A DNA stretch of 64,000 nucleotides. Origin: Phlegmacium glaucopus. Lineage: Eukaryota; Basidiomycota; Agaricomycetes; Agaricales; Cortinariaceae. The stretch is taken from contig MU130558.1 of assembly GCA_015039465.1 (NCBI GenBank), positions 137,208-201,207 of the forward strand, in the 5' to 3' direction. How positions within the stretch are numbered: the stretch's first letter is position 1; each line of letters starts with the position of its first letter. This document shows, piece after piece, positions 1 to 10,802 of the stretch. The translations under genes and the position numbers were made by a program. Below the pieces are notes generated by a model. That model ran no database searches, was not told the origin of the DNA, and saw only the letters and a program-made list of their open reading frames with translations.

Positions 1-690
1 ATAGTATCATCAGAGATTTGTTCCATTTTGAGAAGAAGATGAAGTGAATAAAAGCCGCGCAGATCCAAGAGGCGCTTTTGGAAGATGGGTCCCAAGTATT
101 ACAGGCCTAACCTTCTCACCGAAGTGAGACATCAACATCTTAATCCCCTTAGTGCCGACAGCAACGCCTGCATCATTTTGATCTCATTTCCTCAGAACAG
201 TGGGCCGTCTGTCATCTACTTATTATGGGTGGGTTGGGACCATCGTATCCAAGACATACCCAACAGAACACGTAGAAAAATGATGCCAGGTCGTCAAGAT
301 GGTCGTGAGCCAGCACTGTTGTTGACACCTAAAAAGACTGATATAGATTGGAAAGCTCGTGTACCCTGCATACGCCGGAGAATAAATCAGAAATGAAAGT
401 AAAGCTTAGAACTATTAGAACTTACCGTTCTAAAATCAACACTGGCTAAAGTTTCTGTACGATCAAGTCGAATAGCCAAGTCATGGATACCTCGATTTCT
501 TGGTTCCGCATTCGGTTGCCCAATCAAGACGTTGTTTACGCTATCACGGTGAAGGATGCCATTATTCCATAGGTTTCGGTGGCCTACAAACATGAAAGGG
601 TTAAACGTTAAACCTGGAATGAAGATAAGAAATTGACCCATTGTGACCATATGAATCACGGGGTCGCGTTTGCACGTGATCGACAGGGTC
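1..690 (-). pseudogene. Decayed FunK1 fungal protein kinase, 3' part, runs off the window
   Basis: Reading the minus strand from about 690 down to 1 gives pieces of the fungal-specific FunK1 kinase family in the right order. The catalytic-loop region reads NNGILHRDSVNNVLIG (His-Arg-Asp present), followed by an HDLAIRLDRTE segment, FRTGTRAFQS after a short intron near 365-424, then HDHLDDLASFFYVFCWVCLG, and finally a FunK1-like tail ending LLLKMEQISDD at the window edge. These pieces lie in different frames with in-frame stops between them. The usual 'GILIDLDLA' stretch has lost residues. I therefore call a pseudogene. The N-lobe is not visible upstream, where the RAP1-like gene starts on the other strand. 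A sequencing frameshift in a live gene is possible but would not explain all the breaks. Confidence 0.7.
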
Positions 691-779
691 AATTAAATAA
701 CTCTGAACTCTCCTGTCCTGATTCCTGCCAGCGACGAAAAACTCGAACCTTTGAAATAGATTGTCGCGTATGCTTGGGA

Positions 780-3330
780 ATGGTTAGTAGGTACGTGTCA
801 TATGTCTTCCTTATGGATCGGCTTGATTTATCTAAATTGGCTAGGCGAACCGGAAGGAATGACTTTACCCAAAGGGATGATGAAAATCTCATGAAATACA
901 TCGCGCAAGTCAGACCAGAAGACTCTGGTCGACAGGGCAACAATATATACATTCAATTGGAACAGAGTGTAAGGCTGGGCTTTATTTGCTATATAGAAGA
1001 CAGACTGAAACATTTCGTATTTATAGGCAGACCAAAGACCATGGGCGAAACAACATCCATGGCAATCATGGCGCGAAAGGTACAGAAAGAACAAGGATTG
1101 GTTCAACCACACGATCAAGAAGTATCAAAAGAAACTCAAAGTATGTGAAATTAGCATTACGCCTCATTTCCGAATACTGAGACAGATAGCAAGGAGGATA
1201 AGAAAGCACCCAAGCTGCTGGATCGCCAGGTCCGCGGGCAACCATCAAAAGTCGTTAATAAGAATGAACAGCCTGCGATGGTGGATAAACCTTCGAAAGA
1301 GAATGACGAGTCATCACGAACTGAGGTCCAGGCAGATCCCTCATCATCATCGCCAAGCGAGAGTGACGATGAAACAGACAGCGAAGAGGAGAGTGCGAGT
1401 GAAACCGGGGACCGCGAGGAACTTTATATGGAGCTCTTTGGTATTTCTCAGGATTCGGAAGACAGCGAGACGTTAGATGGACATGAGAGGTGCGCTTTCC
1501 TGACTTCTTCAAGTTCGTATACTGAAAAGTAAACCCAGATTGCTAGCTCCGTCGTCCGACAACGTCAACCAGGATCCCAATGTTGAGAACGTTCCACGCC
1601 CCGGAACTATGGACAAGGAACCAGGATCATTTGACGGCGTGGTGAAAATCGAATCGACATCCATCCTCCCTCGTGCACAAAAACCTGCCCCTGAATCTGT
1701 TATATCTTCTGGACGAAAGTCAACTGCTACCGGCGCCACAATTGCACCTCAACCGACTCAGCCACCCCACTACAAACCCCAGAGGAAACTCTTGCCCCGG
1801 GACGACGATAGCAATTTTTTTGGTACCCCTTCACCTTCACCTCCACCACCGACTGCCAATTCTATTACGAAAGGCAAACCTCCAACTTTGCTTGAAGGGC
1901 CTTACCGGAGTTCCCTAAAGCGCCCTCGAGCTACATCTGGTAATGTCAATAATGACGAGTCATGGCCACCTAAACGCAGGAAAAAGACGGCGGAGGCTGC
2001 TCCCGATCCCCCCCGTCCTCAACTCACGCGCATCTCCCTAGCGGACGTTGATGATCCATTCATTGTCAATAGGCCACTAGACAAGGGAAAAACACGTGCT
2101 AGGTCCCCCGCCAGAAAGCTTATGATTCTTCCTAATCCCCCTCATCGACATCCTCAGCCCACGCGTATCTCCCCAGCGGTTGGTGATCCATTCATCGTCA
2201 ATAGGTCACTAGACAAGGGGAAAAAACGTGCTAGCTCCCCCATTAGAAAGCTTATTCTCGATGACAAACCTCATCGAATTGATCTTCGACAAACTCTTAA
2301 CAACTCTGCAACACGCAGCTCTATTGCCAGTTCACGTACCTCTATGAGTTCAACATCACGCCATTCCGTTACATCCTTTCTCCTCCCCGAAGACCAGGAG
2401 ATAGTTAATCAGGTCGGCTTCCCAGAGGTCATGGCTGTCATTGCCAAGCATTACGGATTTGATGTGGACGTGGCCATGAACGCATTTTTCGCGACGAAAA
2501 GCATCGAGAAGACCAAGTCAGTGTTGCAATATGCCAAGGAAGTTGCTAATTCGGCGACGAATGCTCTTTTGGGCCAGCTTGTGAATCAAGCGGAAGGTGA
2601 CGATGTCGATTCCTGCGGCGATGAAGAACCTCAAACTATGCGGCGTCGTAGTTTATCAAGTGGAAAGGATCAAGGCACAAGTTCGGGACGCCAGGAAGCA
2701 AAACGGTCTTCAGGTTCTCGTAAAGCAAAACGGCCCAGTCTTAATATTAAACCTCGACCCTTTGACGATGAAGAGATTGACCAGAACGCTCTTTCTGACT
2801 ATTCGCCACCCCATGTTTCTCGTGCAGGTCAATTCATGAGGCTAGTTAAGCAAGGGCGGAGAAAGGAGGCTGTTGATCGGGAGCGACGACGCGCCAGTGG
2901 TGCCTTCGTTGCTCAAACCCAAACCCAAAGCTATGATGAAGACCAGCGCCAACATTTCTCATCTCATGTGCCGAAAAGTTCAACACTTAATTCCGACCAA
3001 GATCACATGAGTATTGATAGTTGCGACAACGACGATTTCGAAGCCCCTGTTGTGACCCCTGATACTGTCCAACATCAACCCCCAGTCCATGTCTCGCCGC
3101 CTGTTGATCATCATCGAATATTCTTCAAGCGAGTCTCTGATGGCCAGTCTACCTTGAACGACTCGGACGATCCTGCAGTTCTTAAATTGGCGCAGGAGCA
3201 CCGGGACTTGGTGATGGATGTAACGGAAGAGAACGCGGATGCGTTGCGCACTTTTGAGCAGAAAAATAATCAGGATTTGCTGAGGCTCTGGTCTTTGGAT
3301 TGGGTGAAGCATAAGATAGCTAATATGTAG
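780..3330 (+). CDS. RAP1-like telomere-binding protein (Myb-type)
   Basis: Likely exons: start uncertain (ATG 633, 780 or 813) to 968; 1027-1140; 1182-1489; 1539-3330. All three introns have GT..AG borders and keep phase. The exon 1/2 join creates a RAP1-type Myb domain: FTQRDDENLMKYIA, then GRQGNNIYIQLEQ, then KQHPWQSWRERYRKNKDWF. This matches the RAP1/TERF2IP family, whose members bind telomeric chromatin. The middle is long, acidic/serine-rich and low in complexity. It contains two copies of a 'SPAxxDPFIVNRxLDKGK' block (about 2,040-2,230). A helical block (QEIVNQVGFPEVMAVIAKHY) lies near 2,395-2,570, and the C-terminus is helical (LLRLWSLDWVKHKI). The N-terminal BRCT domain usual for RAP1 is not evident, so the 5' end is missing, highly diverged or in an exon I could not place. 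The gene is head-to-head with, and close to, the FunK1 remnant. Confidence 0.8.
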
Positions 3331-3525
3331 TTTTATCAATCACACCGTCCCTATATCTTTATTTCTTCCTATGGATTTGTTCCGCATTACAGTCAATTCG
3401 AGAATAAAAGTGGATATTACGTCGATACCAGGTATATAAGTTGGAAAAGGTGCTAGTATAAGTGACTAAGAAAGTATTGAAGTCTATCATTGTTTGCTTA
3501 TAAATTAATTAGTGAATCTAAGAAA

Positions 3526-4523
3526 TTAAACCTTGACGGGACTGAGGTCGAGGGAATAGTAAAGTATCCACACCCTATCGAGCAAAATCCTTACTCCCAT
3601 CTTCCTTTGAAGTACCCAACCAAGTTTCTCGTACACTGCAATGGCAGCCGGCTGGAACATGGTGGTCGAAAGGACGACCGATGTTACACCATGATTTTGT
3701 GCATGTCGCAATGCTGTTTTGATTAGTGATGCTGCAATTCCACGTCTGCGATAGTCTGATGACACCATGACGCGGCAGAGGTCGGCACTGGTTTCATCAG
3801 AGTTTTTATTCGCATCTGTATCGAAATAACTTGCATTAGTTCTGGTTATTAAGGTGAACAAGTTGGATGACTGAACATACCCAATCCCACGGAACCGATG
3901 ATCTCTGTCTCGGAGTCGCCCACCTCTAAATCTTTTTCGCTGGCATATGCCTCGGCAACCCAAAACCCACTTGTCCCGCTTGGAACATATTCTCCAGTCC
4001 TCTCACCATTGTGGATGACGACTGGCTTCATCCCGAAAGTTTTGCCTATGTCTTTCAAGTTGCCGTTCAAAGCGTCGTTTATACCGCCTGTGACCTTGGA
4101 GGAAAATATATAACGCATGGTAGCGAAGAGGGCGCAGCCAGCTATACAAAGTGCAACGCCAATGCAACGAATTCGTAGGTTGGTTGTAAATGTCGCGAGT
4201 GAGAGACCCAGGAGAAGAGTACAGTAGGATACACAAGCTGTTGGTCCCCAAAATTGAGAGTCGAGAGCCACTTGCATAGCTGATTTGGCATATCGACAAT
4301 AAAAAAAGTCAGCATGAGAAAGAACTTTCATAAGTATATTTTAAAACATACGTCCGTGCAATGTCGCGGCCTCGAATAACCGACGAATTTGTTCAGAATC
4401 TGAAGGTCTGTACGGGCGAATACGAATAAGTTTCCCATGACCTTGGGGGTCTGGCTGTGCCATAGCTGACGGGGTTTCATTCGCCATTGCCAAGGAATGT
4501 CTTGATCCAAGCTTTTCTGCCAT
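3526..4523 (-). CDS. Membrane-associated GNAT N-acetyltransferase
   Basis: Three exons on the minus strand: 4523-4352, 4279-3881 and 3815-3526. Introns are 72 and 65 nt with GT..AG borders, and the joins are in frame (about 286 aa). The N-terminus carries a GNAT-type start (IRIRPYRPSDSEQIRRLF). Two hydrophobic stretches follow, near residues 70-90 and 95-118, which look like a membrane hairpin. The C-terminal third holds the acetyl-CoA motif A, with hydrophobic strand LCRVMV followed by YRRRGIAASLI, and then the AVYEKLGW segment. This layout (short N-terminal GNAT part, membrane hairpin, then catalytic core) resembles the NAT8/CML-like membrane GNATs of eukaryotes. The substrate cannot be told from sequence. 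The gene is convergent with the RAP1-like gene (stops about 195 bp apart) and appears intact. Confidence 0.78.
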
Positions 4524-4599
4524 TTGAATTAAGCGGTTGTGGTAGTAAGAAAGAATTGCCTAAGCTCAGTCGTGCAGAGAAGTTTAGGCCGGAAAACAG

Positions 4600-6200
4600 A
4601 GCGTCCTATATAGTTTTTATTTAGAAGGGTTCATGACTTGTCGGACTATATGCTTACAATTATGACAGACCTAATAGGGCGCCTTCACGACATTGACTCG
4701 TAGATTTGTCATCGTAGCCGGCGAACAGTGCCAGCTTGGACATGAGATTGAAATGGAGATATGTATACGTGGTCGCTAACGTGTGTACATGCCGAACTCC
4801 AGAAGTTAGAGAGTCATCAAAAGTTCGAGATGAAGGCCAAGCTTAGTTACACAAGGTATTTTGTCAGTGAGTCAGCTTTGTTGCCAAATTGGTCTTGGTC
4901 AGCTAACCGAGTATCAGGGCTCAGCGCTCAGGGAACGAAGTAATATATGCTACGGCGTAAGTACTGCGGGGGGCAGAGAGAGTACGGCTGCCTGTCAATA
5001 TACACCAATATTAGACTTGCCACTGGAGTGGTTATTCATAAGCATCAGCTGGATACGTACCGTTCCTGCGTCTTCACGTATTTTTTCAACTCAGAGATAT
5101 ACCTTCTGACGATATGCGTCGATTATCAAGGTTTTCATAGTCTAGAGCGCAGAATCCCTGTTAGCATCTCAGGTTCCTTCCCTGAACAAACCGTGGGCAT
5201 CGGGAAATTTTACCTTATCAATCATGCTCATTAGTAAGTCGTTTTACTTGACTGTCCCGGAACAAATAGATGGACAGTCGGAACACTTATCTCAAAACGA
5301 GACATGAAAAGGATGAAGCCTAAAGCGGTCACCGTCTGCAGGAGTCATAAGTCGTCCGACGTCGTTGTGGTTGAAAACCAACTGAAAACAGCAGGAGCGA
5401 TCACGCGCATGCGCGAACGCGCGAACGCGACCCCGTGATTTATTTACTAATTTGTCCAATTCGAATTATCCAAATGTCTTCTCGGTGGCGTCAACTTTCG
5501 CACAGTACGTCTTCACATTCCTCATTATAGTTGCTCGTTTAAAGATCCTTCTAGGCCTTTCAGTCTGTGTCAGTGCTTTAAAGCGTCCAGAAATCTGACG
5601 GCCCGGCTCTCGTACCTTGATGACCTGGAATCGTTTGTCTGCGTATTCTGATGGATATGCCTTGGTTACGATGGTCCCAACCAACCAATATTAGGACCCA
5701 CACGGTGCTCCGATTTAATTATATGGGAACATAACGCCATCCTCATTGTCGCTGCGTCTAAGAGGTCTACGATGTTAGCCTTATTTCCCAGAGGCGCCTC
5801 GTCAATCTACACTGCTTTCACTGCAACTACATACTGTTCAAAATCCAACCAGATGCCGCTAATACCACCCCCTCGGAAAATCTTCTGGACTTTATTGAAC
5901 ATCGGCCAGACGATCATAACTCTGGAGCCGGAGCATGCTGTAGATCTTATCTACGATCATGTAATATTGGTTGGAGTCACATTTTTGTAAAAGTTATGTA
6001 CGTATACGTTATAGTATTTGACTGTATATTTCTGCTGATGCACTACAAGAAGACGAGAGACAGAGAAGAATGTTTCTGTTGAATTTTTGTGACCCAAGTT
6101 GTGGGAGATTACTCCGAAGGTAAAAGAAAAGAGGACCAATGGTCTGTCTCATCAATGATATAGGTACTGTACTTTAATGCGGATTCTAAACAACCGATTA
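4600..6200. other. No gene recognised
   Basis: Only short ORFs occur here, none with a recognisable motif. A short CpG-rich stretch with repeated 'gcgcgaacgcg' lies near 5,400-5,440. I see no repeat shared with the rest of the window. It may be decayed intergenic DNA. Confidence 0.4.
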
Positions 6201-6224
6201 CGCTAGGAAAACCCTACCTAAAAA

Positions 6225-8160
6225 ACCGTAAGGTTGAGAAGAACAAGGAGGGAACAACACACAATTCTGCATCCGCATCCGTAGCTAAAGCAATCTCTTC
6301 CTGCATCATCCTTTCTCTAACAAGCCTCCCTCTTCCCCTCGCCAGGTCCACCTCCGTCCAACTCAATTTAGCAGCCTCAAACACACCCAAACTCTCATCA
6401 TACATCTCCATAAATCTATCCACCTCCTTCATCCACCCCTCAGAACTAGACGAAACCAATACCTGACGTATCCCAGCAAAAAAAAGACGAAAGTACGTGT
6501 AGGTTATGCATAACAAGGAGAGCACGTGCAGACATTTCACGGGTATGCAAGAGATGGTGGATGTATGCTCGTGTGAAGGGTGGTTTATATTGAGGTTTGG
6601 ATTTGAGTTCGTCGTTTGATGGGGTATGGACACCGTGGAATATTCGTATGGATGGTGATTTAGGCGAGCATGCTGCACATAAGCAAACAGGTAAATCTAT
6701 GTCGGCAGTACACACGCCACGAAACGTATTTGCGAGAGGGTTAAAGTCTAGACTGAATTTCGAGTCATACAGATTATGTCCGATTTCAGTTCGTCGAATC
6801 TCAGACCCACAGACTGGAAATTGAAAATCCAAAGCAATGCCGACATCAGGTGCATGTTGAGCCCATTGCAAGGGGGCACCGGGAATCAAACCCGGAACCC
6901 GGGGCTGCCAGAGGCTTAGAAAAAAATTATTTTTGGGGGTCAACCTTTGAAAACTTGCATAAAAGTACTTGCCCATGGTGTAGCACACAGTAATACAGTC
7001 CCTGGACAGATTTATGGATTAGTTGTTCCTCATTTAGGTCAGCTGGGCCAATTTTTTTGACTACTGATGGTCCAGTGAAAGGCAAGTTAAGACTTCAAAA
7101 TATTAGACCATGTACTGCTCACATATTTACTGCTTACTACATCCTCAAAGATGGTTATTTCTAGTTATCCAGAGTGTTGCGGCTTGGGCAGCTCAAGTTC
7201 TAGGTTAGAAGGGAGCGGAGCCCGGAAATGTGGGAAAAACATACCACATTTGGATGAAAACATACCCGATATGGGTTGGGGAGGGGGTTGGCGAGGCCTT
7301 GGAGAAAAAAATCTACCCCGTGTAGTTTTTCGAATCTTGGTGCCCCCTTGGCCCATTGTGCGTCAAAGAGGTCGATTCCGATTGTGGATACCAATTGAAG
7401 GATTTCATGTGGTGATTTAGTAGAATTGATTAATCGGAGCTTGGTCACAGGTAAATGGCAAAGGAGGACTCCAGGAGGGGGAGAAGGAAGTCGAGATGAG
7501 ATGATGTAGAAGCGCTGGCTTTCTGATGCTGGGCGTCTAATGATTGACGGAGTGGAACGAGGCCGAATGAGTGTCCAACTACACCATCATCGAGTTTTTC
7601 GAGAGGCTTGATGGCTTCCACCTCTGGTCCATGCAATCTTTCCAAGAGGCTTTCTGCGAATGCTCTACGAGCGGGTATACTTGTCCTTCCTGCCATCTGC
7701 ACTACAATATTCAACACAACGGAGAATTGCGTCCTGGGTTAAGATGGAGGAGGTTAGGCAGCCATACAGATGATCGTTCGATGCCCTTCGTAATCCTTTT
7801 CCTGAGAATATGGAGGATCCGTAACAGAAATATCAGAAAGAGAAAATACGATATCAGGTTGACATGTGAGGATATATGAACGCCAATCTTTGGGAGACAA
7901 CTAAATGAAACTGTGAGTTCGTAATCTGAAGTACAAATTGGCATACCCTTCTGACACCTCGTAGAGTATACACGGACGTGTGCATTTGGAGGCATTTCCC
8001 TGCCGTGCTCATGGTTCCCCGATGTCCACCCCACAGACCACTTTTCTCAGATCGCTCGATCACTCTGCATTCTGACGTCCCACTCCTGTCCGCCTGCCGC
8101 CTAGCCCACGATACATGGCTCCGAGTCTCCACCATCTCGGGTTTCCCGTCCCACTCAAAT
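6225..8160 (-). pseudogene. Decayed QTRT2 copy, split by a MITE
   Basis: The minus strand matches the intact QTRT2 gene at 15,931-17,591 over most of its length, in the same orientation. The C-terminal part (HHLLHTREMSARALLVMHNL, 6,450-6,600) and the zinc-site region (PVCLCAACSPKS) are still readable. The DFQFPVCG region is also readable. The middle is broken at 6,869-7,350 by a transposon with an 8-bp target duplication. Downstream there are frameshifts (for example the VNDLVPLR-equivalent reads GLVPLRQSLDAQ in a broken frame), and exon 2 ends early near 8,030. No continuous product is possible. Confidence 0.85.
6869..7350. mobile_element. hAT-like MITE, 482 bp, 8-bp TSD
   Basis: The element has perfect 12-bp terminal inverted repeats, CAAGGGGGCACC at the left and GGTGCCCCCTTG at the right. 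It is flanked by an exact 8-bp duplication, GCCCATTG, at 6,861-6,868 and 7,351-7,358. The intact QTRT2 paralogue at about 16,526-16,540 has a single uninterrupted copy of that 8-mer, which confirms the empty site. The interior has no transposase-like ORF. The 8-bp TSD and short TIR suggest a non-autonomous hAT element. Confidence 0.88.
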
Positions 8161-8169
8161 TGCGTTCGT

Positions 8170-9390
8170 TTCAATTTGCCTCTAGGTCAGCAAAAGGTAC
8201 CACTGTTACCTAAAAACAATGCTAAATGAATGAACTGCAGCTCATTACTATAGACGACATTGAGGCTTTAGGAGATATTGGATCCCTGAATGTTGAAGCT
8301 ATTTCCAAAGCTTTGTCAAAGAATCGAGGGCTGTTAGTACAAAACGGTGCTTATTGTATTCCTTTCTCATCCAATTTTTAGAACGCCCGAGAACGTCCAT
8401 CTTTTCTATGATTCTGGGAACTCTTCTCTTGCCTTATTTGATGCCATCAGTATGTCAATCATTTACTAGGCTTCTTCATAATTTCCCATACTTACTGTAG
8501 AACTTGGTTTAACGTCCCCTGCTCTCGAGACACTTGCATACCACAACGCAAATCCCACTTCAGTGCACCTCAATTTTTGCGGACACCTTGATGACACATC
8601 TTTCAAAGTTTTCACTACGTCTCTTCCATCCTTACAAAGGCTCGAACTTCTCGGCCCTTTCTTCGTTCGACCTGCGGCGTGGCAGGCATTTCTTAAGTTC
8701 ATCCGAAGTTTGAAGCATTCCTCATCACCCAGACCTCCGTTTCAATGAAGCCTGCATGGAGGGTCTTGGGAAAAACTGTCCTGGGATTATAGATGTCCGT
8801 TTGAAAGAAATTGGACATATGAACGACTCCTTCCTCAATCAGATTAAACTCCTTAAAGGGGGATTGAGGCACCTTGACCTTGCAGATCCAACAGAGTCAT
8901 GCACTGAAAGCGCGATGACAGCGCTGAGGCATTCCGTAGGCAAATCGTTGACCCACCTCAATATCTCGAAACATAGTATCTTAGGAGACCAGTTCCTTTC
9001 CAAAGCTTATATTAATATACTCCAATCTCCAACTCTATCCCATCTTCCCAAGTTGGCGGATGAAGGCGTGTCCAATTTTTTCGCGGCATGGGGGAATCCC
9101 CTCTACTATCTCTCGACCCTTCACCGAATGAAGTCCTAGGAAGTTTAGCACTACAGAGTTTGATGAAACACTCTGGAAAACAATTGGAGGAATTGAATAT
9201 CAATGGATGGAAGGATGTGGATGAAGATGCGTTGAAAATGATCGGACTGCTGGTGAGTTAGTTGAAGAAACTGGATGTGGGGTGGTGTAGAGGCTGTAGA
9301 TGATTTCCTGTTGAAGATGTGGTGGTTGTGGAAAGGAAGGAGAGACAAATTCAACCCATCCGATTCTTCCTTGGGTCATTGCCGTCAGCA
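8170..9390 (+). pseudogene. Decayed RAD7 copy
   Basis: This is a plus-strand match to the intact RAD7 gene at 48,429-50,661. Leucine-rich segments are readable: VFTTSLPSLQRLELLGPF, LRLKEIGHMNDSFLNQIK and LTHLNISKHS. They are broken by frameshifts near 8,700-8,755 and 9,005-9,140, and by a stop in the 'ASELKKLDVGW' region near 9,260. The first RAD7 exons (acidic region and zinc-binding part) are missing upstream of 8,170, where the QTRT2 remnant begins. Confidence 0.85.
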
Positions 9391-9399
9391 CGACAAATC

Positions 9400-9470
9400 C
9401 TACATAGTTCTGTCGGATCAAAAGTCGAACAGATACCTTACGACACTATCAGGGGAGCTGTGAAGAGCTG
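9400..9470. repeat. Short dispersed repeat (TTCTGTCGGATCAAA family)
   Basis: A short sequence around TTCTGTCGGATCAAA followed by GTCGAACAGATA recurs near 12,905-12,960. It also recurs in reverse complement near 39,330-39,400 and 47,395-47,470. At several sites it sits at or close to a break in homology between the arms. Confidence 0.55.
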
Positions 9471-9934
9471 TGTCACTGTCAGAATCAGACCCTGAGATTT
9501 GGAAGGTGCAAGTTTATTCTTGTTTGTATCTATGAATAGGGTCTAATTCTGATTTCTGACGCCTTGATTCTTATCCGATAATGAACATGCGCTCGTTCCC
9601 TCCCGTTCCTCTCGCCTGCTCAATGCGGATCCTGAGATCTGAAGCCAGATTGTCAAAAAGTCTTTGTTCCTAAAATGTCAAATTTGTTGAGTTTGCTTGT
9701 CTGCCAATGTCTACAATAACTACATAATATTAAGGTCCCGAGCAGGGACCTCTTCTCTGCAGGAGTACCTCACCTGTCGACCGTAAATATTTAATCTATC
9801 TGGCAATGCGGGATGTTTTCTATAGTCAATTGATAACCACTTACCCATCCATCCAAAACTCCCTTGCAATTTACCACGTGCACCGATTGCTATACATTCC
9901 TCACATTTGCGACTCCAACTTTTTGATTTTGACT

Positions 9935-10802
9935 ATGGCTTCCCCCCTTGCTGACCCTATTGCTGTGCAGAAAATCGTCGACGACTTGAATGGTCTTGCT
10001 ACCAATTCTGTCGATATTGAAGAGGGTGTCGACAAAGCCAACCAGCAGGCAGTTGAAGTCGCCAAGAAATACCAATCAGACTTCGACATCCTTAGCAAGA
10101 TCCCAGCATTTTTCGAGGAATTCTCAGATGTAATTGTATTCTACGCACCATCCCGCAACTAGTCATGAAACTCTTTTGCCTTAGAATCTCCGCAAAGACA
10201 ACAACGCCGCCCGCGATGTAGCTACAAAAATCTCAGCCGAATTTGGGGGTATGTGATTTTCGCATTTACGCATATATCACCTTATATGCGTTGTGGTACA
10301 TGCAGATTTTGTCCTGATACTTGAGGCAGTTGTCGAACCGATTGTAACCAAAGAACAGCTCCAGGAGGCTGTTGAAGCTCTGCAGGACATCCTAGAGGTT
10401 TGATCTTAATGCTTCTTTCACAGTTTAATTTCATCTATAACTTATAAGTAGATCGAAAATCCCTTGGATGCTACGCCGCTAGACGGCTTCCAGGGTGTAA
10501 CCAACGAGTTCAATAATATCTGGACCCTTGTGCGCCATGCATCTTTTAATTCGGACTTTCCTTTTTTTTCTGAGCCCACACTTATAGAAAGTTGACGAGA
10601 CGAATCATATCATAGATGTACTTGGGAAAGCTACCGACATCAAGAAAACCATCAAGGTGATGAGATTTCCTTGCCGAATCTGATAGTCTATGGTAACATT
10701 GATTTAATGCAGAAACTGACCACCGAGCTCAAGCCTGTCAAGGAAGGCTGCGCAAGCGTACAACAGGCATTGAACGACTACGCGGGCCACATTCACAACT
10801 GA
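9935..10802 (+). CDS. Gene C: small all-helical protein, paired with gene D
   Basis: Six exons (9935-10129, 10185-10248, 10306-10397, 10452-10529, 10588-10656, 10713-10802) with GT..AG introns and consistent phase give about 195 aa. The start is MASPLADPIAVQKIVDDLN. The protein is predicted almost wholly helical, with heptad-like stretches, no signal peptide and one moderately hydrophobic stretch (DFVLILEAVVEPIV). The C-terminus (ALNDYAGHIHN) resembles that of gene D (GLRDYAASIHL), so C and D are probably distant relatives. An intact inverted copy lies at 45,941-46,813. I know no named family. The long-helix build and pairing with D suggest a partner subunit, which is inference. Neither copy has a frameshift. 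Confidence 0.72.

Noticed and set aside
6869..6935. tRNA-like T-arm (GGGTTTGATTCCC with a GGTGCCCCC stem) on the minus strand
   Set aside because: There is no matching 5' half or anticodon arm. The GGTGCCCCCTTG sequence is the terminal inverted repeat of the MITE.
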